A stretch of 64,000 nucleotides of DNA from Streptomyces tagetis (lineage in GTDB: Bacteria > Actinomycetota > Actinomycetes > Streptomycetales > Streptomycetaceae), in assembly GCF_018069565.1 (NCBI RefSeq), contig NZ_JAGPNL010000001.1, positions 1,612,001-1,676,000 of the forward strand, given 5' to 3'. Made by a program: the position numbers and the translations under genes. Positions 8,877 through 17,547 of the stretch are shown in pieces. The first letter of the stretch is position 1; each line of letters begins with the position of its first letter. Under the pieces are notes generated by a model that saw nothing but the letters and a program-made list of their open reading frames with translations, did not search any database and was not told where the DNA came from.

Positions 8877-9146
8877 TCAGGCGGCGTGCGGGGTGAAGGT
8901 GACGCGGGAGTCGCCCTCGTCGATGGCCAGGTTCAGGGTGCCGTCCAGGGCCTTGGCCAGGCGTCGCAGCAGCGGGAGCGTCGGCACGGTGTCGCCGCCC
9001 TCCATACGGGACACCTGGGGCTGCGTCATCCCGGCCCGCTCGGCCAGCTCGGCCTGGGACAGGCCCAGTTCGACCCGACGGTCGTAGACCGCCTGCCCGA
9101 GATCACCGGCCAGCCGCGCGTCGACGTACTCCTGGTCGTACTCCAC
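8877..9146 (-). CDS. XRE-family HTH regulator, antitoxin-like
   Basis: Cro/CI-type helix-turn-helix protein of 89 residues: VELGLSQAELAERAGMTQPQVSRMEGG is the DNA-binding domain, and the C-terminal tail (TLPLLRRLAKALDGTLNLAI...VTFTPHAA) is typical of HigA-like antitoxins paired with RelE-type toxins. No toxin gene is found next to it: the DNA upstream to 9440 has no intact RelE/HigB fold. The GTG at 9146 follows a GAGGAGA site. An alternative ATG at 9227 with GGAGG three bases away would add 27 residues, so the start is uncertain. It may be a solo regulator or the survivor of a broken toxin-antitoxin pair. Confidence 0.75.
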   Translation of the reverse strand: MEYDQEYVDARLAGDLGQAVYDRRVELGLSQAELAERAGMTQPQVSRMEGGDTVPTLPLLRRLAKALDGTLNLAIDEGDSRVTFTPHAA

Positions 9147-9439
9147 GGCCTCACGTCTCCTCGTCCCTCGGAACTTGCTGCTCAGGTGGGGAGAGTACGG
9201 CTCACGGGGCGCCGCGATCAACGGCATATACCTCCAGTCGCATAGGGCAAGCACCCGCGGCCTGTGCTTCCCCTCGCCCTTGCCCGCGCGGCGCCGGCCG
9301 GGTGTCGTTGTCGATGGCGGTGGGCGCTCACCGGCGGCTGGAAAGTGGTGAGGTGAAGGGGCGTCTGATTCTTTTCCCGTGATTGCCCGGCGTATGGAGG
9401 AGAAGTGGGGGCACCAGAAGGAGCGGAGGTGGATAAACA

Positions 9440-9610
9440 ATGGTTCCCTTGCTTCTCGTTCTTCTGCTGGCCCTGATTCTTTTCGGTGCGGGATTCGCGC
9501 TCAAGGCGCTGTGGTGGATCGCCGTCATCGTCCTGGTGGTGTGGCTGCTGGGCTTCCTCGTCCGCCCGGCGGGCGGCGGCGGTCGCCGGGGGCGCTGGTA
9601 CCGCTGGTGA
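9440..9610 (+). CDS. Small hydrophobic membrane protein
   Basis: Peptide of 56 residues: two closely spaced hydrophobic stretches (MVPLLLVLLLALILFGAG and WWIAVIVLVVWLLGFLV) followed by a Gly/Arg-rich basic tail ending RGRWYRW. It fits the short 'hydrophobic protein' class common in Streptomyces, of unknown function and often stress-linked. The start is supported by GGAGGT ten bases upstream, and a strong hairpin terminator follows at 9630-9678. The tail composition suggests the C-terminus stays in the cytoplasm. Confidence 0.7.
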   Translation: MVPLLLVLLLALILFGAGFALKALWWIAVIVLVVWLLGFLVRPAGGGGRRGRWYRW

Positions 9611-9629
9611 GTGCGGCGTGAGCGCACGG

Positions 9630-9678
9630 GGAACGGAGCGGGCTCACCGGCGATCGTCCGGTGGGCCCGCTCTGTTCC
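9630..9678 (+). terminator. Strong hairpin terminator after small hydrophobic gene
   Basis: Two 21-base arms (9630-9650 and 9658-9678) match at 19 positions around a 7-base loop. The hairpin starts 19 bases after the stop of the 56-residue gene. No U-tract follows, which is usual in Streptomyces. Confidence 0.7.
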
Positions 9679-9811
9679 GTATGCCGCCCGGGAAGCGCCC
9701 GGAATCGTTCCGGCGCGGCGCCCGCCCATTTCGCTGAATTGCCGTACCCGCGAACGGTGTCGGAATGCGCCGGGGAATTCCGGGAACGCCCGGTGACGTA
9801 CCCGGCTCCGG

Positions 9812-10612
9812 TCAGGGCTGCGGGCGGACGGTGAGGAGTTGCTGCGCGTGCCCGACCGGGCCGTCGACGTCGTGCAGGACGGTACTGGTGATGCCCTGGC
9901 CGGTGGGGCCGAAGACCACGGTGGTGTCCAGGCCGGTCCAGTCACCCCGAGGCGCGCGGTGGAAGTGGAGCGTCAGGTCGACGTTGGGGAACATCCACTC
10001 CGTCGGCGACTCCCGCACCGCGATGCCGTTCGCGGTGTCGACGAGCGTGACGAAGGACGCCCGCGGGCTCGCCGCCTCCCCGGCGACCAGATCGAGCCCC
10101 GTGGAGATCCACGCGGTGGTGCGCCCCGGCAGCGGCGGGGCGAGCGGCCGGACGTCCAGGGAGGCGATGTAACCGCCGGGCCACCGGGACGCCATGTCCC
10201 ACGGCGCGAGGGAGGCGGGATCGGTGAGCCGGCCGGCGCCGCCGCCGGCCACGGCGCTCGTGTCGAGGGTGGCCAGCAGCCACGCCCGCGCCCGGACCAC
10301 CGCACGGCCGCCGATCACCACCGTGACCTCGACCAGCTCGATGGTGCGGCCGGGGCGGAGGACCTCCACCCGCGTCTCGCACTCGTCGAGCGCGAGCCGG
10401 CCCAGGATGTCGAAGCTCATCCGGCCGAGGGCCATCTCCGCGCCGGGCCGCCCGGCCAGATGCCGGTCCAGGGCGTGGACGATCAGCCCGCCGAGCGGAC
10501 TGAAATGCTGCTCGTCCGTGCTCCACGCGCCCCCGGCGTGCGCGGTGGGCTTGTAGCGGTGCTCGTCGATGCGCTCGTAGTAGCTGTCCGGCGTCGATGT
10601 GCTGGTGGTCAA
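9812..10612 (-). CDS. Acyl-CoA thioesterase family protein (double hotdog)
   Basis: Protein of 266 residues in the TesB-like/thioesterase-3 family: an N-terminal hotdog (GAWSTDEQHFSPLGGLIVHALDRHL, with the hotdog helix) and a C-terminal hotdog (PNVDLTLHFHRAPRGDWTGLDTTVVFGPTGQG). The second half has the usual WRG/DWTG-G strand pair. Members hydrolyse acyl-CoA or act as inactive acyl-binding homologues; the substrate is unknown. It stands alone between convergent and divergent neighbours. Its start at 10612 has AGGGAGAAG upstream. Confidence 0.75.
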   Translation of the reverse strand: MTTSTSTPDSYYERIDEHRYKPTAHAGGAWSTDEQHFSPLGGLIVHALDRHLAGRPGAEMALGRMSFDILGRLALDECETRVEVLRPGRTIELVEVTVVIGGRAVVRARAWLLATLDTSAVAGGGAGRLTDPASLAPWDMASRWPGGYIASLDVRPLAPPLPGRTTAWISTGLDLVAGEAASPRASFVTLVDTANGIAVRESPTEWMFPNVDLTLHFHRAPRGDWTGLDTTVVFGPTGQGITSTVLHDVDGPVGHAQQLLTVRPQP

Positions 10613-10761
10613 CAGGCTTCTCCCTAGGCGGCGGCAGGGCAGGCGCGGCCGGACCGGCGGTGCCGGGACCGGCGCCGCTCAGGATAGTTCGCCCCCTCGG
10701 CGCGGGAACGGGCGCCCGGTGGCGGACGGCGGGCCCGTGATCCGGCGCGGCGGACGGGTCC

Positions 10762-12315
10762 TCAGGCGCCCCCGTCGCTCGCCGCCGTCACCGGAGCCTG
10801 GGCGGGGCGGCGGGCAGCGGCGCGGGCGATGTTGCGGGCCATGCCGCCGAAGACCACGGAGTGGAAGGGCCACACGCTCCACCAGTAGGCGTGGCCCGCC
10901 AGCCCGTGCGGGTGGAAGAGGGCCCGCTGCCGGTAACGGGTCCGCCCGGCCTCGTCCGTCTCGGCGTACATCTCCAGCCAGGCCAGCCCCGGCAGCCGCA
11001 TCTCGGCGCGCAGCCGCAGCAGCCGGCCCGGCCGCACCTCCTCGACCCGCCAGAAGTCCAGCGAGTCACCCGCCCGCAGCCGGGCCGCGTCCCGGCGCCC
11101 CCGGCGCAGCCCGACCCCGCCCACCAGCCGGTCCAGTCGGCCGCGCACCGCCCAGGCGAGCGGGAACGAATACCAGCCGTTGTCACCGCCGATCCCCTCG
11201 ATGACCTGCCACAGCGCCTCCCGCGAGGCGTCCACCTCCAGCGACCGGCGGTCGGTGTAGAGGCTGCCGCCCGCCCAGTCCGGGTCGGTGGGCAGCGGAT
11301 CGCTCGGGGCACCCGGCACGGACGCCGACGACCAGCGCGTGCTGACCTGCGCCTCGCGCACCCGGCGCAGGGCCAGCCGGACCGCCTCGTCGAAGCCGAG
11401 CGCGCCGCCGGGCGGCGCGGGCACGTACCGGTCGATGTCGTGCTCCCGGCAGACCACCTCGTACCGCAGCGACTCGGTGAGCGGGCGCGCGATGGAGGCG
11501 GGGACCGGGGTGATCAGCCCCACCCAGTGGCTCGACAGGCCCGGCGTCAGCACCGGCAGCGGGAGGATCAGCCGCCGCGGCAGCTCGGCAACCTCGGCGT
11601 ACCCCAGCATCATGTCCCGGTATGTGAGGACGTCGGGACCGCCGACGTCGAAAGCACGGTTCACATGGTTCGGCATCCGCGCGCTGCCGACGAGCGCGCG
11701 CAGCACGTCCCGCACGGCGACCGGCTGGATACGGGTGTGGACCCAGCTCGGCGTGACCATCACCGGCAGCCGTTCGGTGAGGTAGCGCAGCATCTCGAAG
11801 GAGGCCGAACCGGAACCGATGATCACCGCGGCCCGCAGGACCGTCGTGGGCACCCCGGAGTCCAGGAAGACCCGCCCGACCTCCGCGCGGGAGCGCAGGT
11901 GCGGCGAGAGCCGCCGTTCCGGCACGCCCGGCGGGGTGAGACCGCCGAGGTAGACGATCCGCCGGACCCCGGCCGCGCGGGCCCGCTCGGCGAAGGTGCG
12001 CGCCGCGCGCCGGTCCGTCTCCTCGAAGTCCTTGCCGCTGCCCAGCGCGTGCACCAGGTAGTAGGCGACGTCCACGCCCTCCAGCGCGACGTCCAGCGAA
12101 CCGGCGTCCGTCACGTCCGCCCGGACCGTCTCCACCTCGCCCGCCCAGGGGTGGTCGCGCAGCTTCTCCGGCGACCGCGCCAGGCACCGCACCCGGTGGC
12201 CGGCGGCGAGGAGTTCCGGCACCAGCCGGCCCCCGATGTACCCGGTGGCCCCGGTGACCAGGCAGCGCAGCCCCGCTCCGCCGTCCTCCGGCGCCGTGCC
12301 GTGTGCTTCGCTCAT
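10762..12315 (-). CDS. NAD(P)-binding SDR protein with DUF2867 domain
   Basis: Two-part protein of 517 residues. Residues 18-310 are an atypical (NmrA/epimerase-like) Rossmann fold: CLVTGATGYIGGRLVPELL at the nucleotide site, then DVAYYLVHALGS. The C-terminal 170 residues are the DUF2867 START-like region with GLRRGRRDAARLRAGDSLDFWRVEEV. Substrates are unknown. ATG at 12315 with GGAGACGAGGG upstream. It is divergent from the MarR regulator with 112 bases between, so both may share control, and the MMPL transporter beyond may belong to the same response. Confidence 0.8.
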   Translation of the reverse strand: MSEAHGTAPEDGGAGLRCLVTGATGYIGGRLVPELLAAGHRVRCLARSPEKLRDHPWAGEVETVRADVTDAGSLDVALEGVDVAYYLVHALGSGKDFEETDRRAARTFAERARAAGVRRIVYLGGLTPPGVPERRLSPHLRSRAEVGRVFLDSGVPTTVLRAAVIIGSGSASFEMLRYLTERLPVMVTPSWVHTRIQPVAVRDVLRALVGSARMPNHVNRAFDVGGPDVLTYRDMMLGYAEVAELPRRLILPLPVLTPGLSSHWVGLITPVPASIARPLTESLRYEVVCREHDIDRYVPAPPGGALGFDEAVRLALRRVREAQVSTRWSSASVPGAPSDPLPTDPDWAGGSLYTDRRSLEVDASREALWQVIEGIGGDNGWYSFPLAWAVRGRLDRLVGGVGLRRGRRDAARLRAGDSLDFWRVEEVRPGRLLRLRAEMRLPGLAWLEMYAETDEAGRTRYRQRALFHPHGLAGHAYWWSVWPFHSVVFGGMARNIARAAARRPAQAPVTAASDGGA

Positions 12316-12413
12316 GGTGCCCTCGTCTCCCGCCTCGCGCCGGACCCGTGTCCGGTCATCCCTTCCCCCGGGGTTGCCCGCGGTGGACGCGGCATGCCCG
12401 AACGTGACCCTTC

Positions 12414-12430
12414 TATACGCTGACCGCGTG
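12414..12430 (+). promoter_or_regulatory. Leaderless-type promoter of marR gene
   Basis: TATACG at 12414-12419 resembles a -10 box. The GTG start follows eight bases later with no ribosome-binding sequence between, the layout of a leaderless mRNA. Confidence 0.4.
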
Positions 12431-12937
12431 GCGACAGCGAACCAGCGCGGACCGCGCGCGCAGCACGAGCGGCAGACCCCGGCCGCACCCCGGACCGACG
12501 ACCTCCAGACCGTCGCCGCCCAGCTCAGACGGATGAACGGGGAGATCAACCGACTCGTCCAGGGCTTCGCCAACGCCCACGGGCTGCACGCCACCGATGT
12601 CCAGGCGCTCGCCGCGATCCTGGACTCCCAGGGGCCCATGACACCCAAACGGCTGGGCGAGCACCTGGGGCTGACCTCCGGCGCGGTCACGGCCTGCGTG
12701 GACCGGCTGGAACGCGCCGGGCACGTGCGCCGGGTACGCGAGAGCGCCGACCGGCGCGTGGTCCACCTGCACTACGCGCCGGACGCCCGGGAGTCGGCCC
12801 GGCTGTACTTCCGGCCGCTGGCCGAGGCGGCGGCAGCCGCCCGGGACCGCTTCGACGCGGACGAACTCGCCACCGTGGCGCGCTTCCTGACGGCGGTCAA
12901 CGAGGAACTGCGCGCCGCGCGCCCCACCGACCGCTGA
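12428..12937 (+). CDS. MarR-family transcriptional regulator
   Basis: Winged-helix regulator of 169 residues. The recognition region is GPMTPKRLGEHLGLTSGAVTACVDRLERAGHVRRVRESADRRVVHLHYAP, whose wing carries the family D-x-R motif (ADRRV). MarR dimers usually bind 16-20 bp palindromes and release them on binding small phenolic or lipid-like ligands. The GTG at 12428 lacks a Shine-Dalgarno and sits eight bases after a TATACG box, so the mRNA is probably leaderless. It precedes the MMPL transporter on the same strand, with a conspicuous inverted repeat (13068-13096) in the gap; I infer it represses that transporter. Confidence 0.85.
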   Translation: MATANQRGPRAQHERQTPAAPRTDDLQTVAAQLRRMNGEINRLVQGFANAHGLHATDVQALAAILDSQGPMTPKRLGEHLGLTSGAVTACVDRLERAGHVRRVRESADRRVVHLHYAPDARESARLYFRPLAEAAAAARDRFDADELATVARFLTAVNEELRAARPTDR

Positions 12938-12952
12938 GCCCCGCACCGGAGC

Positions 12953-12980
12953 GCGGACCGCGGACCGCGGACCGCGGACC
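12953..12980 (+). repeat. Four tandem copies of a 7-base unit
   Basis: GCGGACC repeated four times without error just after the marR stop codon. Repeat instability is likely; no function is visible. Confidence 0.8.
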
Positions 12981-13067
12981 CCTGCCCCGCCGCGCCGGGC
13001 TCGCGGGCACCCGCCTGCCGCTCCCCGCGCCGGGCTCGCGTCCGATTGTTCCTCGGCTGTGATGTAA

Positions 13068-13096
13068 CTCGATCATCGAGATTGTTTATGATCGAG
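13068..13096. promoter_or_regulatory. Inverted-repeat operator upstream of MMPL transporter
   Basis: CTCGATCAT (13068-13076) and ATGATCGAG (13088-13096) are perfect 9-base inverted arms with centres 20 bases apart. The left arm also begins a 13-base palindrome, CTCGATCATCGAG (13068-13080). The site lies in an AT-rich island 144 bases before the transporter start. Size and symmetry fit a MarR or TetR dimer pair, and the upstream MarR protein is the likely ligand. The rest of 12938-13239 holds only the heptamer repeat and GC-rich spacer. Confidence 0.6.
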
Positions 13097-13239
13097 CGGC
13101 TGTCCGGCGCGTCGCCTTCGGCGCGGCCCCGCCCGGCCGGTTCACTTTCGAACGGCAGGACCGACCACCCCCCACCCCGACCCCAGGACACCGCGGCCCT
13201 GCCGGACCGCACCCCCGATCCCCGGAGAACCTCGCCCCG

Positions 13240-15390
13240 ATGACCACCACCACCCGGCGGGCCCGCTGGCTCGTCCCCGTCCTCCTGCTCCTGGTCTGGC
13301 TCGGCATCGGCGGGACCCTCGGCCCCTACGCCGGGAAGCTGGGCGAGGTCGCCACCAACGACCAGGCGTCCTTCCTGCCCCGCGGCGCCGAGTCCACGCG
13401 GGTCATCGACGCGCAGAAGGCGTTCCAGCCGCAGGAGACGCTGCCGGTCATCGTCGTGTGGACCGCCGACGACGGCGGCGCCGTCGTCGACCGGCGCGCG
13501 GCGGCCACCGAGGCGGTCGCGGACCTCCGCGGTACGGCGGGGACCGTCGGCCCCGCCTCCCCGGCCCTGCCCTCGAAGGACGGCAGGGCGCTCCAGGCCG
13601 TCGTCCAGGTCGAACCCGACCTCGGCGACCGCCTCCCCGGCACGCTGGACCGCATCCGCGACGCCGCGGAGACGGTCCCCGGGACCACGGCGCACCTGGC
13701 CGGCCCCGCCGCCACCCAGGCCGACCTCTCGCACGCCTTCTCCGGCATCGACGGACTCCTGCTCGGGGTCGCCCTCGTCACCGTCCTGGTGATCCTGCTG
13801 CTCGTCTACCGCAGCGTCCTGCTGCCGCTGGTCATCATCCTCGGCGCCGTCTTCGCCCTCGGCCTCGCCTGCGCGATCGTCTACGTCCTCGCCGACCACG
13901 GCGTGGTCCGCGTCGACGGCCAGGTCCAGGGCATCCTGTCCATCCTGGTCATCGGCGCCGCCACCGACTACGCCCTGCTCCTGACCGCCCGCTACCGCGA
14001 GGAACTCGTCCGGCACGAGGACCGGTTCCCCGCCGCCCGCGCCGCCCTGCGCTCCTCCTGGTCCACCGTGGTCGCCAGCGCCGCGACCGTCGCCCTCGGC
14101 CTGCTCGCGCTGCTGCTCAGCGACCTGACCAACAACCGGGCCCTCGGCCCCGTCGGCGCCATCGGCATCGTCTGCGCCGTGCTGAGCACCCTCACCTTCC
14201 TGCCCGCCGTGCTGGTCCTGCTCGGCCGCGCCGCCTACTGGCCGTCCGCGCCCGCCCCCGCCCCCGGCGGAGGTGCCGGGGACCCGGCCGGCGCAGACGA
14301 CACCCCGGCCGGGCACCCCGTGTGGCACCGCGTCGCGGCGGCCGTGGACCGCTCGCCGCGCCGTGTCTGGTCCGTCTGCCTGATCGCGCTCCTCGCCTGC
14401 GCCGCCTTCTCGCCCACGTTCACCTCCCGGGGCGTCCCGCTCGACGAGATCTTCGTCAAGGACGTCCCGTCCGTCACCGCCCAGCGCACTCTGGCCCGGC
14501 ACTTCCCCGGCGGCTCCGGCAACCCCGCCGTGATCATCGCGGACGCCGGCCGGACCGACCGGGTCCTCGCGGCGGCCCGCGACACGCCCGGCGTCGCCTC
14601 CGCCGACCCGGTGTCCGACACGGGCAGGCCCGGTGGCGGCGCCCCGCGTGTCGTCGACGGACGGGTCCGTATCGACGCGACCCTGCGCGACCCCGCCGAC
14701 AGCGACGCGGCCAAGGCCACCGTGGCCCGGCTGCGCTCCGCCGTCCACGCGGTGCCCGGCGCCGACGCCCTGGTCGGCGGCTACACCGCCCAGCAGTACG
14801 ACACCCAGCACACCGCCGAGCACGACCGGACCGTCATCGTGCCCGTCGTCCTCGCCATCATCCTGGTCATCCTGATCGCCCTGCTGCGCTCGCTGCTCAT
14901 GCCCGTGGTGCTGGTGGCGACGGTGGCGCTGAACTTCCTCGCCACCCTGGGCGTCGCCGCCCTCGTCTTCCGGCACGTCCTCGGCTTCACCGGCACCGAC
15001 GCCTCCGTACCGCTGTACGGCTTCGTGTTCCTGGTGGCGCTCGGCGTCGACTACAACATCTTCCTGATGTCCCGGGTCCGCCAGGAGGCGCTGCACCACG
15101 GGGTCCGGCAGGGCATCCTGCGCGGACTGACCGTCACCGGAGGCGTGATCACCTCCGCCGGGGTGGTGCTCGCCGCCACCTTCGCCGCCCTCGCGGTGAT
15201 CCCGCTGGCCTTCCTGGTGCAGATCGCGTTCATCGTCGCCTTCGGGGTCCTGCTGGACACGCTGGTGGTGCGCTCGCTGCTGGTCCCGGCCCTCGCCCGC
15301 GAGATCGGCCCCGTCGCCTGGTGGCCCGGCCGCCTCGGCCGCGAGACCCCGCCGCCGGCCGACGCGGGAGGCGACTCCGCCGGACGGTGA
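13240..15390 (+). CDS. MMPL-family RND transporter
   Basis: Polytopic membrane protein of 716 residues with the MMPL/RND layout: one N-terminal helix (residues 10-28), an extracytoplasmic domain, five helices (about 170-345), a second external domain and five or six more helices to 700. The repeated core signature GAATDYALLLTARYREEL and its partner ALGVDYNIFLMSRVRQEAL carry the aspartates that relay protons. MMPL proteins export lipids, siderophores or drugs. The ATG at 13240 follows GGAGAACCTCGCCCCG. It is a single gene after the MarR regulator, and the inverted repeat between them suggests drug- or lipid-responsive control. Confidence 0.9.
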   Translation: MTTTTRRARWLVPVLLLLVWLGIGGTLGPYAGKLGEVATNDQASFLPRGAESTRVIDAQKAFQPQETLPVIVVWTADDGGAVVDRRAAATEAVADLRGTAGTVGPASPALPSKDGRALQAVVQVEPDLGDRLPGTLDRIRDAAETVPGTTAHLAGPAATQADLSHAFSGIDGLLLGVALVTVLVILLLVYRSVLLPLVIILGAVFALGLACAIVYVLADHGVVRVDGQVQGILSILVIGAATDYALLLTARYREELVRHEDRFPAARAALRSSWSTVVASAATVALGLLALLLSDLTNNRALGPVGAIGIVCAVLSTLTFLPAVLVLLGRAAYWPSAPAPAPGGGAGDPAGADDTPAGHPVWHRVAAAVDRSPRRVWSVCLIALLACAAFSPTFTSRGVPLDEIFVKDVPSVTAQRTLARHFPGGSGNPAVIIADAGRTDRVLAAARDTPGVASADPVSDTGRPGGGAPRVVDGRVRIDATLRDPADSDAAKATVARLRSAVHAVPGADALVGGYTAQQYDTQHTAEHDRTVIVPVVLAIILVILIALLRSLLMPVVLVATVALNFLATLGVAALVFRHVLGFTGTDASVPLYGFVFLVALGVDYNIFLMSRVRQEALHHGVRQGILRGLTVTGGVITSAGVVLAATFAALAVIPLAFLVQIAFIVAFGVLLDTLVVRSLLVPALAREIGPVAWWPGRLGRETPPPADAGGDSAGR

Positions 15391-15492
15391 CCGGGGGGCG
15401 ACCCGTCACCGGGGGACGGGTGGCCCTCTCCGGTCTGCCCCGGGCGCGTCACCCGGCACCGCGCGCGTAACCCGGCGCAGGACGCGCCCCGT

Positions 15493-15930
15493 TCACCCGG
15501 CGCCGGGCGCGTCCGGGCCGGGGCGCACCGTGCCGAGGAAACGCCGGACGGAGATCTCGATGACGACCCGCCGCGGGTTCTCCCGGGGCTGCCGGTAGCG
15601 CGCCGCGTACCGCTCCTCCGCGTCGCGCACCGCCTCGGGATCGTCCCGGACCGCCGCCGTGCCCTCCAGGGTGGACCAGCGCCGGCCGTCCACCTGGCTC
15701 ACGGCGACCGTCGCCCGCCCGGCCTCCACCGCCCGCAGGACGTTGCGGACCTTCGCGGTGTCCCGGCCAGTGATGACCCGTGCCGTACGGGCGGCGTGGT
15801 CGTACGTCACGCCCACCGGCACCAGGTGCGGGCTCCCGTCGGCGCGCGGGGTGGCCAGGAAGCACACCCGGCGCTCCCGCCAGAACCGTACGAACGCGGC
15901 GTCCGCCCCGTCGGGCTCCTCGGTGGTCAT
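15493..15930 (-). CDS. PPOX-class F420-dependent oxidoreductase
   Basis: Split beta-barrel flavin/deazaflavin protein of 145 residues related to pyridoxamine 5'-phosphate oxidase. Seen are FLATPRADGSPHLVPVGVTYDHA at the N-terminus, VITGRDTAKVRNVLRA and WSTLEGTAAV in the middle, and RRVVIEISVRRFLG at the end, the usual order for the F420-binding actinobacterial branch. The ATG at 15930 follows GAGGAGAGCG. Substrate unknown. It faces the MMPL gene tail to tail. Confidence 0.85.
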   Translation of the reverse strand: MTTEEPDGADAAFVRFWRERRVCFLATPRADGSPHLVPVGVTYDHAARTARVITGRDTAKVRNVLRAVEAGRATVAVSQVDGRRWSTLEGTAAVRDDPEAVRDAEERYAARYRQPRENPRRVVIEISVRRFLGTVRPGPDAPGAG

Positions 15931-16397
15931 CGCTCTCCTCCCGCGCGGGGTCCGTCGCTCACGGCGTGGCCCCCCGAGACCGGCCCCGGGGCACCGGTAC
16001 GGCCACACCGTGAGGACCCTACGCGGCCCCGCCGGCCCCGCGCCCGTCAGGCGGCGTGCCGCTCCTCCCGGCCGGCCTCCGCCACCGCGTGCCGGCCTCC
16101 GCCACCGCGTGCCGTCCCCGGCCGCCGCCCGGGACCCGGCACAGACGGCGCCGGCCGTGCCGGGCGGGCCCGGTCCCGTAGCGGAGCCGGGCCTCCAGGA
16201 AGGGAGCCCGGGGCGGGCCCGTGGTGCGGTTCCGTCATGTTCGGGGCGGCCGTGGGTAGGTGTCGCCGACGGCGGTGACGGCCGCGCCGGCGGGCAGCCG
16301 TCCGGAGGCACACCACGGCGGTGTGCCAGGACGCGCCGCGGCGGGCCCGCGACCGCCGACCACCCCGGGAACACCGAGAGAGGGAGCACGCGAGCCG
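15931..16397. other. Intergenic region, no convincing gene
   Basis: Divergent spacer between the F420 enzyme and the MscS gene. A 64-codon frame (16238 down to 16047, minus strand) has no ribosome-binding site and is interrupted in periodicity by a 20-base tandem duplication, so I do not call it. GAGAGAGGGAG near 16375-16386 is the MscS ribosome-binding region. Confidence 0.6.
16071..16110 (+). repeat. Perfect 20-base tandem duplication
   Basis: The 20 bases 16071-16090 are repeated exactly at 16091-16110. Because 20 is not a multiple of three the duplication would shift any frame crossing it. Confidence 0.9.
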
Positions 16398-17393
16398 ATG
16401 ACGCACGCAACCGCACACACCGCCCCGGCCGCCGAGGTCACCACGGCGGCCGACTGGTCGGGCTGGGTGGGCGACCACACCGCCGCACTGATCGGGATAC
16501 CCCTGCGCATCGCGCTCATCGTCGCCGTCCTGTTCGTCGTACGGGCCGCCGCCCGACGGGCCATCACCCGGATCGTGCAGCGCGTCCTGGAACCCAACGG
16601 CACCGAGCCCGACCGCGGCCGTTCGCGCCGGGGGCCCGCCGTGCTCCACCGCGACCGCTCCCGCGCCCGGCAGCGCCGTGAACAGCGGGCCCGCACCATC
16701 GGCTCCGTACTCGGCAGCATCGTGACCATCGTGCTCTTCATGGTCGGCGTGGCCATGGTCCTCGACCAGGTCGGCATCGCCCTGGGCCCGCTCCTGGCCA
16801 GCGCCGGCGTCGTCGGCCTCGCCATCGGCTTCGGCGCCCAGAGCCTGGTCGCCGACTACCTGTCCGGACTGCTCATCATGATCGAGGACCAGTACGGCGT
16901 CGGTGACTCCGTCGACCTCGGCGAGGCCGTCGGCGAGGTGGAGCACGTCGGTCTGCGCCTCACCCACGTCCGCGACCTCAACGGCGGCCTGTGGCACATC
17001 CGCAACGGCGAGATCCGGCGCGTGCGCAACGACAGCCAGGAGTGGGCCCGCGCCGTCCTGGACGTCGCCGTCTCCTACGACGACGACCTCGACACCGTCT
17101 ACCGGGCCCTGGAGGAGGCCGGACGCGGCCTGCGCGAGGACCCCGACTTCGCGGACCTGCTCCTGGAGGACCTCGCGGTGTGGGGCGTGCAGTCCCTCGA
17201 CGCCGAGGGCGTCCTGGTGCGCGTCGCCGTCAAGACCGTGCCGCTCCAGCAGTGGGGCGTCACCCGGGAGCTGCGCCGCCGGGTCAAGGAGGCCCTGGAG
17301 GCGGCCGGCGTCGACCTCGCCTTCCCGCAGCGCGCCCGCCTCGCGCGCGGCGAGGACGACGACAGCGGCGCCACCGCCGGCCCCCACAGGTGA
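16398..17393 (+). CDS. MscS-family mechanosensitive ion channel
   Basis: Small-conductance mechanosensitive channel of 331 residues. Three membrane helices: 35-55, 105-125 and the pore-lining helix VVGLAIGFGAQSLVADYLSGLLIMIEDQ (about 140-167), which carries the MscS family signature; the soluble beta domain (GDSVDLGEAVGEVEHVGLRLT) and C-terminal alpha/beta domain follow. The first loop is long and very basic (RSRRGPAVLHRDRSRARQRR). It should open under membrane tension to relieve hypo-osmotic stress. ATG at 16398 after an AGGGAG site. Confidence 0.9.
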   Translation: MTHATAHTAPAAEVTTAADWSGWVGDHTAALIGIPLRIALIVAVLFVVRAAARRAITRIVQRVLEPNGTEPDRGRSRRGPAVLHRDRSRARQRREQRARTIGSVLGSIVTIVLFMVGVAMVLDQVGIALGPLLASAGVVGLAIGFGAQSLVADYLSGLLIMIEDQYGVGDSVDLGEAVGEVEHVGLRLTHVRDLNGGLWHIRNGEIRRVRNDSQEWARAVLDVAVSYDDDLDTVYRALEEAGRGLREDPDFADLLLEDLAVWGVQSLDAEGVLVRVAVKTVPLQQWGVTRELRRRVKEALEAAGVDLAFPQRARLARGEDDDSGATAGPHR

Positions 17394-17431
17394 CCGGGCG
17401 GCCCGCTCACAGGTGACCGGGAAGCCCGCTT

Positions 17432-17446
17432 TTGCCGGAACGGCAA
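17432..17446. promoter_or_regulatory. Palindrome upstream of methyltransferase
   Basis: TTGCCG-GAA-CGGCAA is a perfect 6-3-6 palindrome about 100 bases before the methyltransferase start. It could be an operator, or together with the preceding direct repeat (about 17385-17430) a weak terminator for the MscS gene. Confidence 0.35.
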
Positions 17447-17547
17447 CGGCGTTTGTCACCCGGCCCGCCCCCGGTGCAGCCTGCGGACAAGGCGCCCGGC
17501 CCGCCGCGCGCCACCGGCAGCAGCACACCGTCCCCGGGGAGGCACCC

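Noticed and set aside
13046..13243. 65-codon plus-strand frame before the MMPL gene
   Set aside because: Overlaps the inverted-repeat operator and lacks a ribosome-binding site.
16047..16238. 64-codon minus-strand frame upstream of mscS
   Set aside because: No ribosome-binding site, Pro/Arg/Gly composition, and a 20-base non-triplet tandem duplication inside it.
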